A DNA stretch of 64,000 nt from Harmonia axyridis. Taxonomy: Eukaryota; Arthropoda; Insecta; Coleoptera; Coccinellidae. The position numbers and the translations under genes were made by a program. A model generated the notes under the pieces. The model was not told the origin of the DNA. It made no database searches and saw only the letters and a list, made by a program, of their open reading frames with translations. The stretch lies in assembly GCF_914767665.1 (NCBI RefSeq), contig NC_059504.1:22360001-22424000 (forward strand), in the 5' to 3' direction. Shown in pieces: positions 1 through 11,239 of the stretch (the first letter of the stretch is position 1; every line of letters begins with the position of its first letter).

Positions 1-665
1 ATAACCCAACCTTATCCTTTATTCTCTCTGGATTTTTGAGGGTGGGAAAGTCAGAGAAAATAAGAAATCAATCAAACACAGAGTAAGCTACCAATCTGGG
101 TACATGCTAAATGCGAACCCATTAAATCACCAATAAGTGATTTGAGAAGAAGAAGAAGAAGAACAAACACAGTGACGAAAATACGTTCAAATTGAGCCTA
201 AAAACGGTGGAATGGAACGGGCTTAACCATAGAATTTAAGAATACGATTGACTGAACTGAACTGACGCTTCGTCAAAATTAAAATTATAGAGTTTGATAG
301 ATTTGTATATAGAACAAATTTATTCTTAAAATTGGGCCTTCATTTCGAAGAACTTTCAAAAATCAGGTAATCGGGGAATGTAAATAAAAAACCGCCATAT
401 TTAGGCTCAGAAATCAGCAGCCAATCAAAAACGAGACCACTCGTTTTGCCACTGTGTTTTATAAGGTCACTATAGTATTACTACTACTTACTTACTATCG
501 TATTCTTTCATGTGGGGATAAATAAAGCATAATATTAAAGCATATTATAATATCTTCCAAACGCGACCTACTTCATTTATTCTGAAACGAATCTACATAT
601 ATGACATAGACATATTTTTATGCAGATTTCGTCCAGTTAAATCATATTTTTGACATATGTTTCAG
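1..665 (+). other. Intronic sequence upstream of the Pka-C3-like exon
   Basis: No coding exon is recognised before the acceptor TTTCAG at 660-665. The stretch is AT-rich and is probably intron of the kinase gene that continues to the left of the window. It contains the SINE-like repeat described separately. Confidence 0.5.
61..172 (+). repeat. SINE-like repeat with an (AAG)n tail
   Basis: About 80 bases ending in a run of GAAGAAGAAG near 145-163 recur, reverse-complemented, at about 47434-47513 with near identity. An AAG microsatellite tail is also seen on the RTE element at about 26106. A short non-autonomous element using RTE machinery is the likely explanation, but that is inference. The 5' limit here is not clear. 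Confidence 0.5.
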
Positions 666-2853
666 AGTGGAGCTGATGATATAAAAAGACACAGATGGTA
701 CAAGGGACTAAACTGGCACGAAGTCCTCAATAGAAAATTAGAGGTGAGTGAATGAGTTTCGAAACATTCAGTTATTCGAAAAAATATTCATTTAAATTAA
801 GATTACAACTTAAATTGAACAATTTTTCATACTGACAAAAATGAAAAACTTCTCCAGAAATTCCTGACTCAGATATGAGACTAGAATAGAGAATTCTTGG
901 CTAGGTTGTTTAATGGGTTAGGTCAAGAGAAATATTAATACACAGAGAAATTGAGAGAGGCTTCTTTCGTTAATTGTCCACTAGATTATGTTCTTAAGAA
1001 AATGTATACAGGCGGTTCAATTTTGATGTACATAATGACAAATCCAGAACCACAGCTGTTGAAAAAAAAATGATGACACATTTGAGAGCTTTAACGAAAC
1101 AAACTGAAAACCATATATCGATATTTCCATTTATCTTCGAGATATGAACAACGAAAATTGAAATTTTCCATTTTACTCAAACCATCATAACTTTCTCATT
1201 CTTGATGCTATCGTTGTGAAATACAAATATTATTGGAATAAAATTTTCCATAGAATCCGACGATTGCGCTGAAAAAAATCAGTTTCTCATTAATGAGAGA
1301 TTCCTGGGATAATTTCAAGAAGAAAAACTCCTCTCATCTATAAATGGGCTCGCAAACGTTTTGTTTTCCAGATACAAGGTTTTTCTTATGGTCCTACTTT
1401 TTCGTGATGATTAAACCAGTTCATCGAATAAAATTTTCCATGGAATCCGATGGTTACGCTGAAAAAAATTTGTTTCTCATTAATTATCCTTTGGATAATT
1501 TCAAGAAGAAAAAGTCCTCCTATCTATAGATAGGAGTGTTTTCGTGATAAAGGGTTTTTCTTGTTGTCCTACTTTTTTGTGATGATTATACCAGTTAATC
1601 GAATGTTCATTAACCTCTACTACAGATTGGGTAAATAAGTATCAAAACTTATGATTAATTTATTCATCACAGCTTACTGAATGGATCTTATAATATTTTG
1701 CATTTTTCAGTGGATTACTAGAGAATTGTCTGAAATTCTTTTCCTTGAAATCGTCAGCAGGTGCGACAAAACAACAAAAAAACCAAAAAGTATAGATAAT
1801 TTTTTTTTCTAAAGTACCTGTTGTCAACAGAAAAAAGTTCTGGGGGAATGAAGCGGGTACTGTTCCAAAAAAATATCACCCTGAAGATTTGCATTAAAAA
1901 TGAGCATATCACATGATGAAAACTTTGATTTGGAATATATATGCCGGTTTTCAAAAAATTTAATATACTTAGGTCTATGAGAAAAAAAATTTCTGAAAAA
2001 AAAATGTAACATCGTGTATCTTGAAAACAAAGCGTTTGCGGGAACATGTTTATAGGACTTTTTTTAAATGATCCGAAGAAACATTTTCGTTTGTAGGTAC
2101 CTTCAATTCAGGAACACTCTGTATGGTTGTAGTTTGAGATTTACTATCAGATTCTATGGAAAATTTCTGTTCAATAATGTTTTCGCTTCATAGCAATAGC
2201 AGTATCAAGAATGTTAGAATGGAAAACTCATATCTCGAAACTGAAATGAAATATCGAATTGTGGTTTTTTCCGTTCCTCGAAAATGTGTCCTTTATAGAC
2301 ATCGAATTTGAACTACCCTGTACTGTTATCTAATTATAATAAAATGATTTTATCGGTTTTTTTCCCCACTTGGGGGAACTGTGTTTTCACAAGAAAATCT
2401 AATATTTGTAATTAATCAATTTAAAAGAGAAATACCTTATACCTACACAAAGAATAATAGTGATCAGAAACGAAAGCAAAAATAAAAATCAGATCATTGT
2501 CAAATCAGATATTGCCTCCAGCATCAACTGAGTATACTCCTTCCTCCTAACTATGCGGAGCAAAGGCTCCTTTCTGAGACACATGTCTCAGAAAGGAGCC
2601 TTTGCTCTGCATAGTTCATAGAATATTATTCCGAAACACCCTACAAATTTTTCAGAAATTATATGAAATAATATAGCTAGCTCATGACGAGTATTATTCC
2701 AAAATTTTTAATGACAAAATATTTCAGCCTCCGATTCTGCCAAAAGTCTCATCAGATGGCGACACCAGTAATTTTGATGATTATCCTGAAGGGGATTGGA
2801 AATCGGCAAGAGCCCTTGAAGACGGCGAACTAAAACAGTTCGAGGATTTCTGA
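666..2853 (+). CDS. Pka-C3: cAMP-dependent protein kinase catalytic subunit, PRKX/Pka-C3 type, last two coding exons
   Basis: Exon 666-743 (26 codons) follows a TTTCAG acceptor and ends at a GTGAGT donor. Exon 2728-2853 (41 codons plus TGA) follows ATTTCAG; both are in phase 0. The first encodes the end of the kinase domain, with DIKRHRWYKGLNW, matching the DIK-H-W-F motif after subdomain XI. The second encodes the AGC-kinase tail, with PPILPK, then DGDTSNFDDYPEGDW, ending QFEDF. The DGDTSNF plus Y-P-E-x-D-W pattern and terminal F-x-x-F hydrophobic motif are those of PRKX/DC2 (Pka-C3) rather than classical PKA-C1. The enzyme phosphorylates Ser/Thr targets downstream of cAMP. The catalytic core lies left of the window. 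The 1984-bp intron is filled by foldback repeats, and Cep78 converges from the right. Confidence 0.85.
1010..2320. mobile_element. Foldback (inverted-repeat) MITE, CAGGGT family, in the Pka-C3 intron
   Basis: The left end TACAGGCGGTTCAATTTTGA mirrors the right end (...GAACTACCCTGTA), with homology running about 230 bp inward on each side; TA flanks both ends. A second element of the family, ending in GGAACACTCTGTA at 2121, sits inside it. Around 1241-1600 a stretch of about 190 bp is tandemly duplicated (copies starting near 1241 and 1431). It has no coding capacity. It lies wholly inside the last intron of the kinase gene. Confidence 0.65.
2551..2614. repeat. Near-perfect 30-bp palindrome
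   Basis: Arms 2551-2580 and 2585-2614 are complementary at 29 of 30 positions around a 4-nt ACAT loop. It is GC-rich compared with its surroundings and lies in the kinase intron, so it would form a stable hairpin in the pre-mRNA on either strand. Confidence 0.9.
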
Positions 2854-4821
2854 GAGAGTAATAATGGGATACTTATTTCTGTTGTCTTGGCAACTAAGCT
2901 CAACAGATGATTTTTCTGGAGGGTGCTTCAGATTCTTCCACAATTTAGATACTAAGTGTTGAGAGCCATACAAGTGCCTTAAGGATATTTTGACAGGAAT
3001 GGCGATTAGTTCGTTTAACATAATTCGAAGCTTTCAAGAGTTTGTATTGTATATTAACATTTCGAAGTCTTAAAATACTGTGATATAATAATAATGGATG
3101 TAGAGATTTGTTGTTAGTTAGGAATCGTTTTTCATGGTTGTGTTGAAGGAGTAGATGGCTAATGCGTATAAGATGTATAATGATTTAGAACTAATGATAT
3201 GTAGAATTGATGTTGTCCTCCAAACTGCCAAATGAATGTTTGTATATTAGGTATTGTTCTTTTGTAAAGAATTTTTTTATATAATAAACTACAATAAGGA
3301 AAAATAGTTTCATTTTTCAGATTGAATTTCAGTATGCAATATTATAAATCTATTGCATCAATCAAGAATAATATTATCAGTTGAAATAAGAACCAGTTGT
3401 TTTCATCAAATATATCATCACTCCTCTGTGATTCTTGTTCATATTATGGTATATGGACTTTTTCATGAACATCCTACTAATTGCTGCTGAAATGCTTGGT
3501 ATTCCTTAGCATAGCTATATTTTCTTTCAATTCCTGAAATATATTCGTAGGCTGATGTGAAACTTACTTGAAATGTCTCCAAAGGATATCGAAAAAAAAA
3601 TATATATTGAAAGCTGTTTAAAATATCAAACTTACTCAAAAAACTTTAAATTACATAAATAAAACAATTATTGTGCATTGAGGTTCAGTAACCATATCAA
3701 AACATGAAAATTGTAAAGTTTCATTTTTCTTAGATATTCATTTCGAGATAATCATTACAACAGATAAATTGAATTTACAATAACAGGGTGGAGTTCAGAC
3801 GCAGACAAAGCACAATCTTATCTTCCATTCAAGATCTGATTGAATATTATGTGTGAAAAATTTATTTACCACAAGAAATATTCGTCTATCATAAGAATTA
3901 AAAAAATAACAATCAATAACATAACCCAAAAACATTTCATAATCACGTCCACTGCTGAACATAAGCCTCCTCACAACATTCAGTTACTCACAAAAAACAA
4001 AAACAAAATCAGCTAAATATATAACTGACAGTGAAGTCTGTAAACTAGTCCTCGACCTTATTTCGGAATAAAATATATCTATCTGTATTCTGTATATGGA
4101 AAAAAATGAAGGATTTCTTGAAAAGAGACATAATAGTATCCACAGTCAGACTATAGTTTGACTACCTACATATATTCAGTATAACCGAAAGTAATACTTA
4201 ATTATGTTGAAGTCGTCTGTCAATGCGAAGCGATACGCTACGTTACGATATGCATATTTTTTGAGCACCATCCTTACAAGAATCCCCAAGCTTCAAAAGA
4301 GATCTTGGTTTTAACACAACGAGTCCCACCCCAACTTTTGGAATTTTTCCCAATAAATGATCTCCAAACAATGCCACAAAAGACACAATCTGACTGCAAT
4401 AAATATATTTAAGAATTTCAAATCTTCAATTTTATGTCTGCTCTAATTTTCATCATCATATTATTCAGTTCATTTGATGACTGATTTATTCATGAATACT
4501 CAACTAAAACGAAGTTTCCAAAGTACATAATGCACATTTAATTACTAAAATATTACATCATAAGACATCATAGCAAAAAAAACTATGACATGTATAAAGC
4601 GAATAAAACGAGAATAGTAAAAAGTTCAACCTAGAAATTATACTAGTATCAATTTTTTCTGGGTCCTGGCTGATGGTATTGTCTTAGCTTTATACGATGT
4701 TTTTATTCAGTAAATATTACCAAAATATTGAAACTTCTTTTATTCTGAAGAAGGATCCAAATAAATATATTTATAACTGATAGGGTATTCAAAAATCACA
4801 GTAGCAAGCGGTTGACAGATT
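2854..4821. other. 3' UTRs and intergenic spacer between convergent genes
   Basis: Tail-to-tail spacer between the kinase and Cep78. The first 430 bp are the likely kinase 3' UTR. A TTTATT (AATAAA on the minus strand) at 4702-4707 could serve Cep78. No other gene or repeat was recognised. Confidence 0.5.
3283..3288 (+). promoter_or_regulatory. Polyadenylation signal AATAAA for the Pka-C3-like gene
   Basis: The first canonical AATAAA of this type in the stretch after the TGA stop, about 430 bp downstream, which is a plausible 3' UTR length. Assigned by position only. Confidence 0.5.
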
Positions 4822-6699
4822 TCACTTGATCCCATTTTTCTTTCCCTTGTAACGGTGTTTCGATTTGAATTTCTTTTGATCTACTTGTTCTACTTGCTCT
4901 ACAGGCTGTTCTTCCTCACCTCCTTTCAAATCCTGCATAAAGTCGAACAAGGACACCTGGCTCTCGGATACGTCACTTTTTTCCAAAACGCATTTTTCCT
5001 CAGCACTCAAGTAAGGACTCAATAAACATGCTGCATCTTCTGATACTTCTTCAGTCGGTGCTTTCACCATCATTTCTTCGAAAAGGCAACTAGCACTTTT
5101 CAATGGTTGAGCTTCGTCTTCGGGTTCCTCTTTAGGTTCCTCCTTCTTGAGGCCGTTTATCAAACCGTTGATCTTGATGCCATTCAAATGTATTAGGTTG
5201 TCTTTTTTTCGAATGGGCGAATCAGCCGGTGAGTTGTTGGGGGCATCTTTGTGATCTTTGGAAATTTGCAGCTTTCCGAAGGTTTTAACTATACTATTTG
5301 TTATGCTGGTATGATTTATCTTATTCTGTCTATGAATCTTTGAATTCTTCGTCCTTGGTACACTGTTGCAAACCTCAACTTCCGTTTTCTTTACATTCAC
5401 ACCGCTATATTCAGAATCTGCTTTATCAATATTGAACGTTTCCATAATTTTCACTTCTATCAATTTTTTTCTGGGTATTGTGCTGTCACAGTAACCGTTC
5501 TTTCCATTCCGTACAATATCTATTGAAGTTTTAGATCTGTTCACTGTTTTACCAGCGACATTACATTTCTTCGATGGTAAAATCACGGTTTTATTCCTCT
5601 CATAACAGGACGTTCTTGAAGTAGTATTAAGGGTCGATGGACACAATGATAATACTGAATTACACCACTGAAATGAATTTTCACCATCGTCATCCTGTTC
5701 TTTCTCCTTGAGTATTTCCAAGATCTTTTCGAGAGTGCAGGGATGGAGTTCTTCGTTTTGTCTGAAATCAGCGATTTTTAACGATCGGTTGTACTGAAGG
5801 ATATCTAGTATTCTGTTGGAAATTTCTTCGGTGATGCCACACTTCTGAACATCTAACGCTTTGATCCACAGATCATCCTCCAATTCGTTCAGAATGTAGC
5901 TAAGACCTGCGTCCCCCAGTTTGAGGTTAGCATTCAGAGTAACTCGTCTAATACCACACATTTTATCAGAATCCGGCTCGGAGTAACGTAGAGATTTATG
6001 CCAACTCGTTGTGTATCGATTGAGCTGTTGAAATTTTATTAGTTTAGCTATATACATTCCACTGACTGAAGACAAATCACATCTGGTCAAATTGAGCCAT
6101 TCCACGTTCGGTAACAACTGGAGACACAAACACACGGAACGACAACCAGCGTCCTCTATCGAACAATTCGTCAAAGAAAAATTTTTCAGGGTTCTGTTTT
6201 CCACCAGTGCTTTAAGTAATCCATCTAAATAGTGACTGAACATCGGTAAGCCATCTAACTCTAGGCAGGTGAGTACCTGCGTTTTTTTCATCGAAAACGA
6301 TAGGGCTCTCACCAGGGAATTTAGGATATAATCGGTCCAAAGGGCACCGTACTTGCGCCTCATGCGACGGGCCTTATCTTCCGTGTCAACCTCGTGCAAA
6401 AACTGACAGTTGCTCATCCTACTTCTAATATTTATAACATGTAAACTTGTATCATGTCGAAGTGCATTCAGAAGTGGACTCCAATCTTCCATTTTCAACC
6501 TGTCGGCCACAAAATCCAACACTGTGGTACATTTAGGATTCAAGGGTCGTACTACGGCTGGAGAACTGCTGTTCAGTCTTCGACACAGTTCAGGGTACCA
6601 AATATGGAACACATTATTCGGTTTTGTATTTGCTGTCATAACCGATGATTTTGGAGTCTCCGGCATCATCCGTTTGGATTTGGAGTTAATCACTATCAA
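4822..6699 (-). CDS. Cep78: Centrosomal protein of 78 kDa (Cep78)
   Basis: A 625-residue uninterrupted reading frame. Residues about 55-340 carry leucine-rich repeats, with the Cep78 signatures VLDFVADRLKMEDWSPLL near residue 60, TTSWHKSLRYSEPD near 230, GIRRVTLNANLKLGDAGL, and DLWIKALDVQKCGIT near 285. Vertebrate Cep78 is a centriole/basal-body protein that binds the EDD-DYRK2-DDB1-VprBP ubiquitin ligase and limits CP110. The remainder (about 350-625) is low-complexity with a Glu-rich stretch and a basic Lys/Arg-rich end, as in the divergent Cep78 C-terminus. The start used is the first Met; a second Met pair about ten residues in (MMPETPKSS) is an equally good start. An in-frame stop lies immediately upstream. 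No intron is seen, unlike the many-exon vertebrate gene. Confidence 0.9.
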   Translation of the reverse strand: MIVINSKSKRMMPETPKSSVMTANTKPNNVFHIWYPELCRRLNSSSPAVVRPLNPKCTTVLDFVADRLKMEDWSPLLNALRHDTSLHVINIRSRMSNCQFLHEVDTEDKARRMRRKYGALWTDYILNSLVRALSFSMKKTQVLTCLELDGLPMFSHYLDGLLKALVENRTLKNFSLTNCSIEDAGCRSVCLCLQLLPNVEWLNLTRCDLSSVSGMYIAKLIKFQQLNRYTTSWHKSLRYSEPDSDKMCGIRRVTLNANLKLGDAGLSYILNELEDDLWIKALDVQKCGITEEISNRILDILQYNRSLKIADFRQNEELHPCTLEKILEILKEKEQDDDGENSFQWCNSVLSLCPSTLNTTSRTSCYERNKTVILPSKKCNVAGKTVNRSKTSIDIVRNGKNGYCDSTIPRKKLIEVKIMETFNIDKADSEYSGVNVKKTEVEVCNSVPRTKNSKIHRQNKINHTSITNSIVKTFGKLQISKDHKDAPNNSPADSPIRKKDNLIHLNGIKINGLINGLKKEEPKEEPEDEAQPLKSASCLFEEMMVKAPTEEVSEDAACLLSPYLSAEEKCVLEKSDVSESQVSLFDFMQDLKGGEEEQPVEQVEQVDQKKFKSKHRYKGKKNGIK

Positions 6700-7419
6700 T
6701 TAATTAAACAAACATAAGCACAAAATAACTAATACGTTTTTTTTTGACAAAAGCAAAACTTGGGGTTGACACAACTTTGACAATCGGTCTATGCCAACCG
6801 ATTTTCTTGTTTTCAGTTGTTGCAGTTGTTGAACCAACAAGCTTGCGATAATTTCAGATTTTAGGTAATGAATTTTCAGTTTCAAGATAACTACTCTACT
6901 CAATTCTGATAATGCCAACGTAGGTAAAGAATAATATACATCAAAATCTTTCAAACTTCAAAAATGTCTCAGAACATCGAATATACGTATATCTAATGGT
7001 TTCATTATGACAGTAGAAGAAACTTTCTTGTCGAGGTAAAAAAAAATTTGCAACTGAGGACTCATTTTGAATTAGATCACAATATTCATAAATACATCTC
7101 GGTAAAAATCGATCACAATATTTGGCGATGAATAATCAAATTTTGTATCACTTAATTCAATTTCAACGGATGACATTCATGTCACTGTAGTAAGCTGAAA
7201 TTTGTGACAATTCAATGATTTCATTTTCTGTGCTAAATTCCAAGCATAGACAAAATTTGCTTAAGTTATTCCAAAGCTCTTAATACTTCTATTTTGAGAA
7301 TTCTACAAGTGACTTTTCATTACGGGATACATATCATATCATATCCCGAGATATTAATTTACCCATATGGCTCGCCAAACAAGTTTTAAATGGATTATAA
7401 TCGCAGATATTTTATCATA
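6700..7419. other. Upstream region of Cep78
   Basis: AT-rich sequence 5' of Cep78 that should contain its promoter and 5' UTR. No clear TATA or other motif was identified, and no credible ORF. Confidence 0.4.
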
Positions 7420-8573
7420 CAGGGTCAGAACAAGAGCTATTTAGAGAGGCACTATGGGGATATCAAAAACCCTTAAAAATACAAAAAATTTCCGTTTCCA
7501 ATTGTGTTGGTGTGAACAGATCTAAAATATGTCTGAAGTTTCCTGAGATATCTCGAAAAAACTGAAAATCGAAATTTTCTTTTTTCTGTATAACTCATTT
7601 GTTTCTGGAGATAATTCCACAAAATTAGGTTTGTACCTTCAGCCAAAATAGAGATTTTAATTGTGTCGTCAAATTTTTTCTGTATTTCATTGTTTCATAG
7701 ACGCGATAGTCAATTTTTTTTCTTATGGGCGTTATATTGGTTCTCCTTATGAGGTGATGAAGAAAAAATATTACGAATTCAACAATGTATCACACTCTAT
7801 AAAAATATCGAGTTTAGCTGCGCAAATTAGATTTTCTTTTTTATTCATTTTTTTTTATTATTTTGTCTCTTCGAATGGAATGGTTATGAAAATGACTATA
7901 TCAACATGATAAATAATTTACGTTGCTACGTAAATTACTTATCATGTTCTGGCGCCAGTGATACCATCACTTGAATTTTTCAAATTATGTAGAACAATTT
8001 ACAGACATTGCCAGTTGTACACTATGTAGAGTGTTAGTATCAGCATGATTATGTAATTAGGATGTTAATTATCTAACATAATCGAAGATTTCACAAAAAT
8101 TAAGTGATGGTTTCACTTAACAACAATAACAACTGAACGAAGTAACAAGTTTTTTGATAGTTCAAATTTGCGTAGCTGGACTCGATAATTTTGGATCATT
8201 TTCGAATTCGTAATTTGTTCACCTCATAAGGAGAACCAATATGGCATCCATAAGAAGAAAAATTGACTATCGCGTCTCTGAAACAATGGAAAACAAAAAA
8301 AATCTGACGACACCATTAGAATCTCAATGTTGGATAATATCTACAAACTGAATTTCGTGAAGGTATCTCCAGAAATAAATGAGTTATACAGACAAAAAAA
8401 TATCGATTTTAAGTTTTTTCGATATATCTCGGGAACCATTGGAGATATTTCAGATATGTTCACACCAACACACTCATCCCTAAATAACGCAAGTTTCTTG
8501 TAATTCAAGCCACCCTGTATTTCCAACGGCTTAAGATATCCCTGTAGTGCTCCTCTAAATAGTTCAAACCCTG
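7420..8573. mobile_element. Foldback MITE with CAGGGT ends and TA target duplication
   Basis: The left arm (from CAGGGTCAGAACAAGAGC) and right arm (ending in ...GTTCAAACCCTG) are inverted copies over roughly 350-380 bp, including the block around TTGGTTCTCCTTATGAGGTG (about 7738) mirrored near 8221. TA flanks both ends. The centre holds a second, tight hairpin at about 7906-7949 with 19-bp arms around TTACGTTGCTACGTAA. ORFs inside are by-products of the repeat. Confidence 0.75.
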
Positions 8574-8689
8574 TATATCGTATCGAGATTTATCTTTACC
8601 AATTCTTATACTTTCATCCAATACATCCAGCCTTTTCATTTTCAAGACCAAAAAAACCGAAACCAGAATAGTTATTTATAATACAAGTG

Positions 8690-9095
8690 CAGAAGGCATT
8701 GATATTCTTCCACGAGTTCAAAATTCAAAAACGAGCCACGAAGTGGCGAGTTTTGGAATGAACGAGTGGTAGAATGAGAGTTCTGTACGAGTATTATACA
8801 TTATTTTCTCTAATTCATTGCATTTTTATTGAAATTAACGAAATATTTCCATAAATATCATTTAGTGATTTTTGCATTGAAAAATGTTGGTTGGCACTAC
8901 TGATTTCTTTAAGGCAAATTGATGAATTTACAGCTAAAGTCGTGGCGGAAAGTTCGGAGTACCAACGTATAATAATAAAATATAACCATGAAAACTGTGC
9001 GTTTCTGATATATTCTCGCACGATTTTGTTCTACAAGATGTGGAAGAATGAACGGAATAACCACAGAATTAGAGAAAAATCAATCTGTTTGATAT
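8690..9095. repeat. Dispersed repeat copy (GAGCCACGAAGTGG family)
   Basis: Contains AACGAGCCACGAAGTGGCGA and a block ending in CACGATTTTGTTCTACAAG that recur at about 39190-39440 and 49625-50950 inside the two segmental-duplication copies. No protein is encoded. It shows the sequence is a dispersed element and not unique to that duplication. Confidence 0.6.
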
Positions 9096-10837
9096 AATGA
9101 AATTTGTAGAAACTGTCAAATATCGCCAATATCGCTGTATTCAGGTTTATTCCGGTGATCTAATCAATTTTTCATATAAGGTAGGCAGCTCCATAGGTTT
9201 CTAGATCGTTAATTTCAACTCGGCTCTTATATCCTCTACACTTTGAATAATTCCGAAAAATCATTATTGACGAATAAATAATTTATTTTTCGATATAGGT
9301 CGCATATTTTAAAATGTGCCTGAACCGGCACTGGATTACCCGGCATCTAGATCAAGTTTTCCCGATTATAAAATAACGAATACGTTCATTTTCACCGCCT
9401 CCATTCCCTAGACGTTCAATCGTATATCATCCAGTCTCATTACCTATGAGCCTTTGATATTGGAGATTTTTCCCAATATCTATCGAAGAAACAGCAATAC
9501 CATCAGCATTTACATAGTGCAATAGCTTGCAAAGAACCCGGGTTCTGTCTGTAGGGGATTCAATCGAATGAGGTGGCTCTCCCAAGAGGTACATTGCAGG
9601 CCTTCCTCCAGACCTATGAATATCTGCTCACTTTCTTTAGTCGCAGCGGCTTCTCTTGAGGATATGGATTATTTCTTTGCTTTTCTCTCAGGGTGATATC
9701 GTTCAGGAAGGGTGTAAGTTCGAGGGCATGCAGAATTTCCTACATTTCAGATTACTTGAGATTTGAATATGAGAGAAATGGTGTAGGGAATGGGGATTTC
9801 TGCTAAATTTTCCAAATTTTGGTTATAAAGAAATGCCTTCTAGAGAATTTCCTGGATTCCATGCAAAAATTATTCGAATTCGTATTTGATTTTAAATTTG
9901 AAAAAATTTTATATTTTTATAAGTAGAAAGAATGAGCCAGTTTATTGTAGGTATTATCATATGCCCTGGAAATCCAACAACTAATTTTAAACATTTCTAA
10001 TGTGCTGATTTGAAAAACGCAAACAGATTTTATTGTTTCCTATCAGCTCTGGATTTCGAGATACAGTTTAATTGATGTTAGTCCTGCTACAAGCCCAAAA
10101 TGAAGAAATGAATATGACTTCAACAGCCAAATTTCTCATTCAAAATTAGAATCTTATCAACCAGATAGATACCTGGAATTATAACTGATTATATACCTAC
10201 TGAAGAGATAAGGATCTGCTGCCTTTTCTCGCTAAGAAAAATAACCTTATATTCTGTAACAACATAAAAGACTCTTACTACCCTTAGCAAACTTGGGTTT
10301 GATAGAATACACACCAGACGATTGGTGCCTTTTTATTGACAGTTAAGAACGTAGTTTAAAATGTTTTTCAACATACCGGTACATAAAAATTATGATTTAT
10401 TTCCTATTAATCAGTCTACTACCAGGAACCTTCATATTTGAATATCTGATCAAAATGTCATTTATTTTTTATCTGCGATGTGTATTGGATTTAAGAGATT
10501 TAAATAGGTTTATTTCCAGTATTTCGAGATTTGAAAGTCATAAAAAATATACAGGGTGTTTCCCAACTACCTACGCTACGAAACTTCAGAATGATTCGTT
10601 AGGTTGTGTTGGAAAAGAGATTCTATGAACATAATATATGCCCGAAGTTGCTTAGTTTTTTAGATACAGGGTGGTATTTACAAAATGTCATAAACATTCT
10701 TCGACCTATTTGGTTTAAATTGGGAACAGTAAGAAAACACTCATTTAGCTGGCGTCTCTGTGAACACCTCAGACAACAATATCGAGAGAAAAAAACCAAA
10801 AAAGAAAAATAAACAATTCAGACCTTATTAGAAATTG
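9096..10837. other. Unassigned intergenic sequence
   Basis: No gene recognised. Near 10548-10690 two orphan element ends of the ATACAGGGTG type occur (10548 and 10664), probably truncated relatives of the foldback family. Confidence 0.4.
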
Positions 10838-11025
10838 AATGACAATTATTCTATTTCCACTTTTAATTATTTAATATAACAATGGTTCCGCTACACAGTA
10901 GGTTCTTCAGATATTTTACATTTTTGAATAACTGTAAAAAACTGTAAAATACCTGAAGAAGCTTCTGTGTAACGAAACAATTGTTATATTAAATAATTAA
11001 AAGTGGAAATAGAATAACTGTCATT
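10838..11025. repeat. Long hairpin, about 85-bp arms
   Basis: AATGACAATTATTCTATTTC at 10838 is mirrored by the end of the unit at 11025 with few mismatches, through CCACTTTTAATTATTTAATA and TTCTTCAG...TTTTACA towards a loop of about 20 nt. It looks like a small MITE. No TSD was resolved. Confidence 0.8.
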
Positions 11026-11239
11026 TCATTTCTTTTGAAATTAATTTCCATCAAGTGAAGACCGAATCAATTCATTATTTGAAATCAGATCATATTATTA
11101 AAAATCACTGTGCCAAATTCCTAGATTCAAATAAGTTTAATAATATTTATGATAATTTATAAGCAACATCGCACATATGTTTCTGAAATTACCTGTAAAT
11201 ACATACATGAATTAAATATACAAACCAAATTGAGAGATT

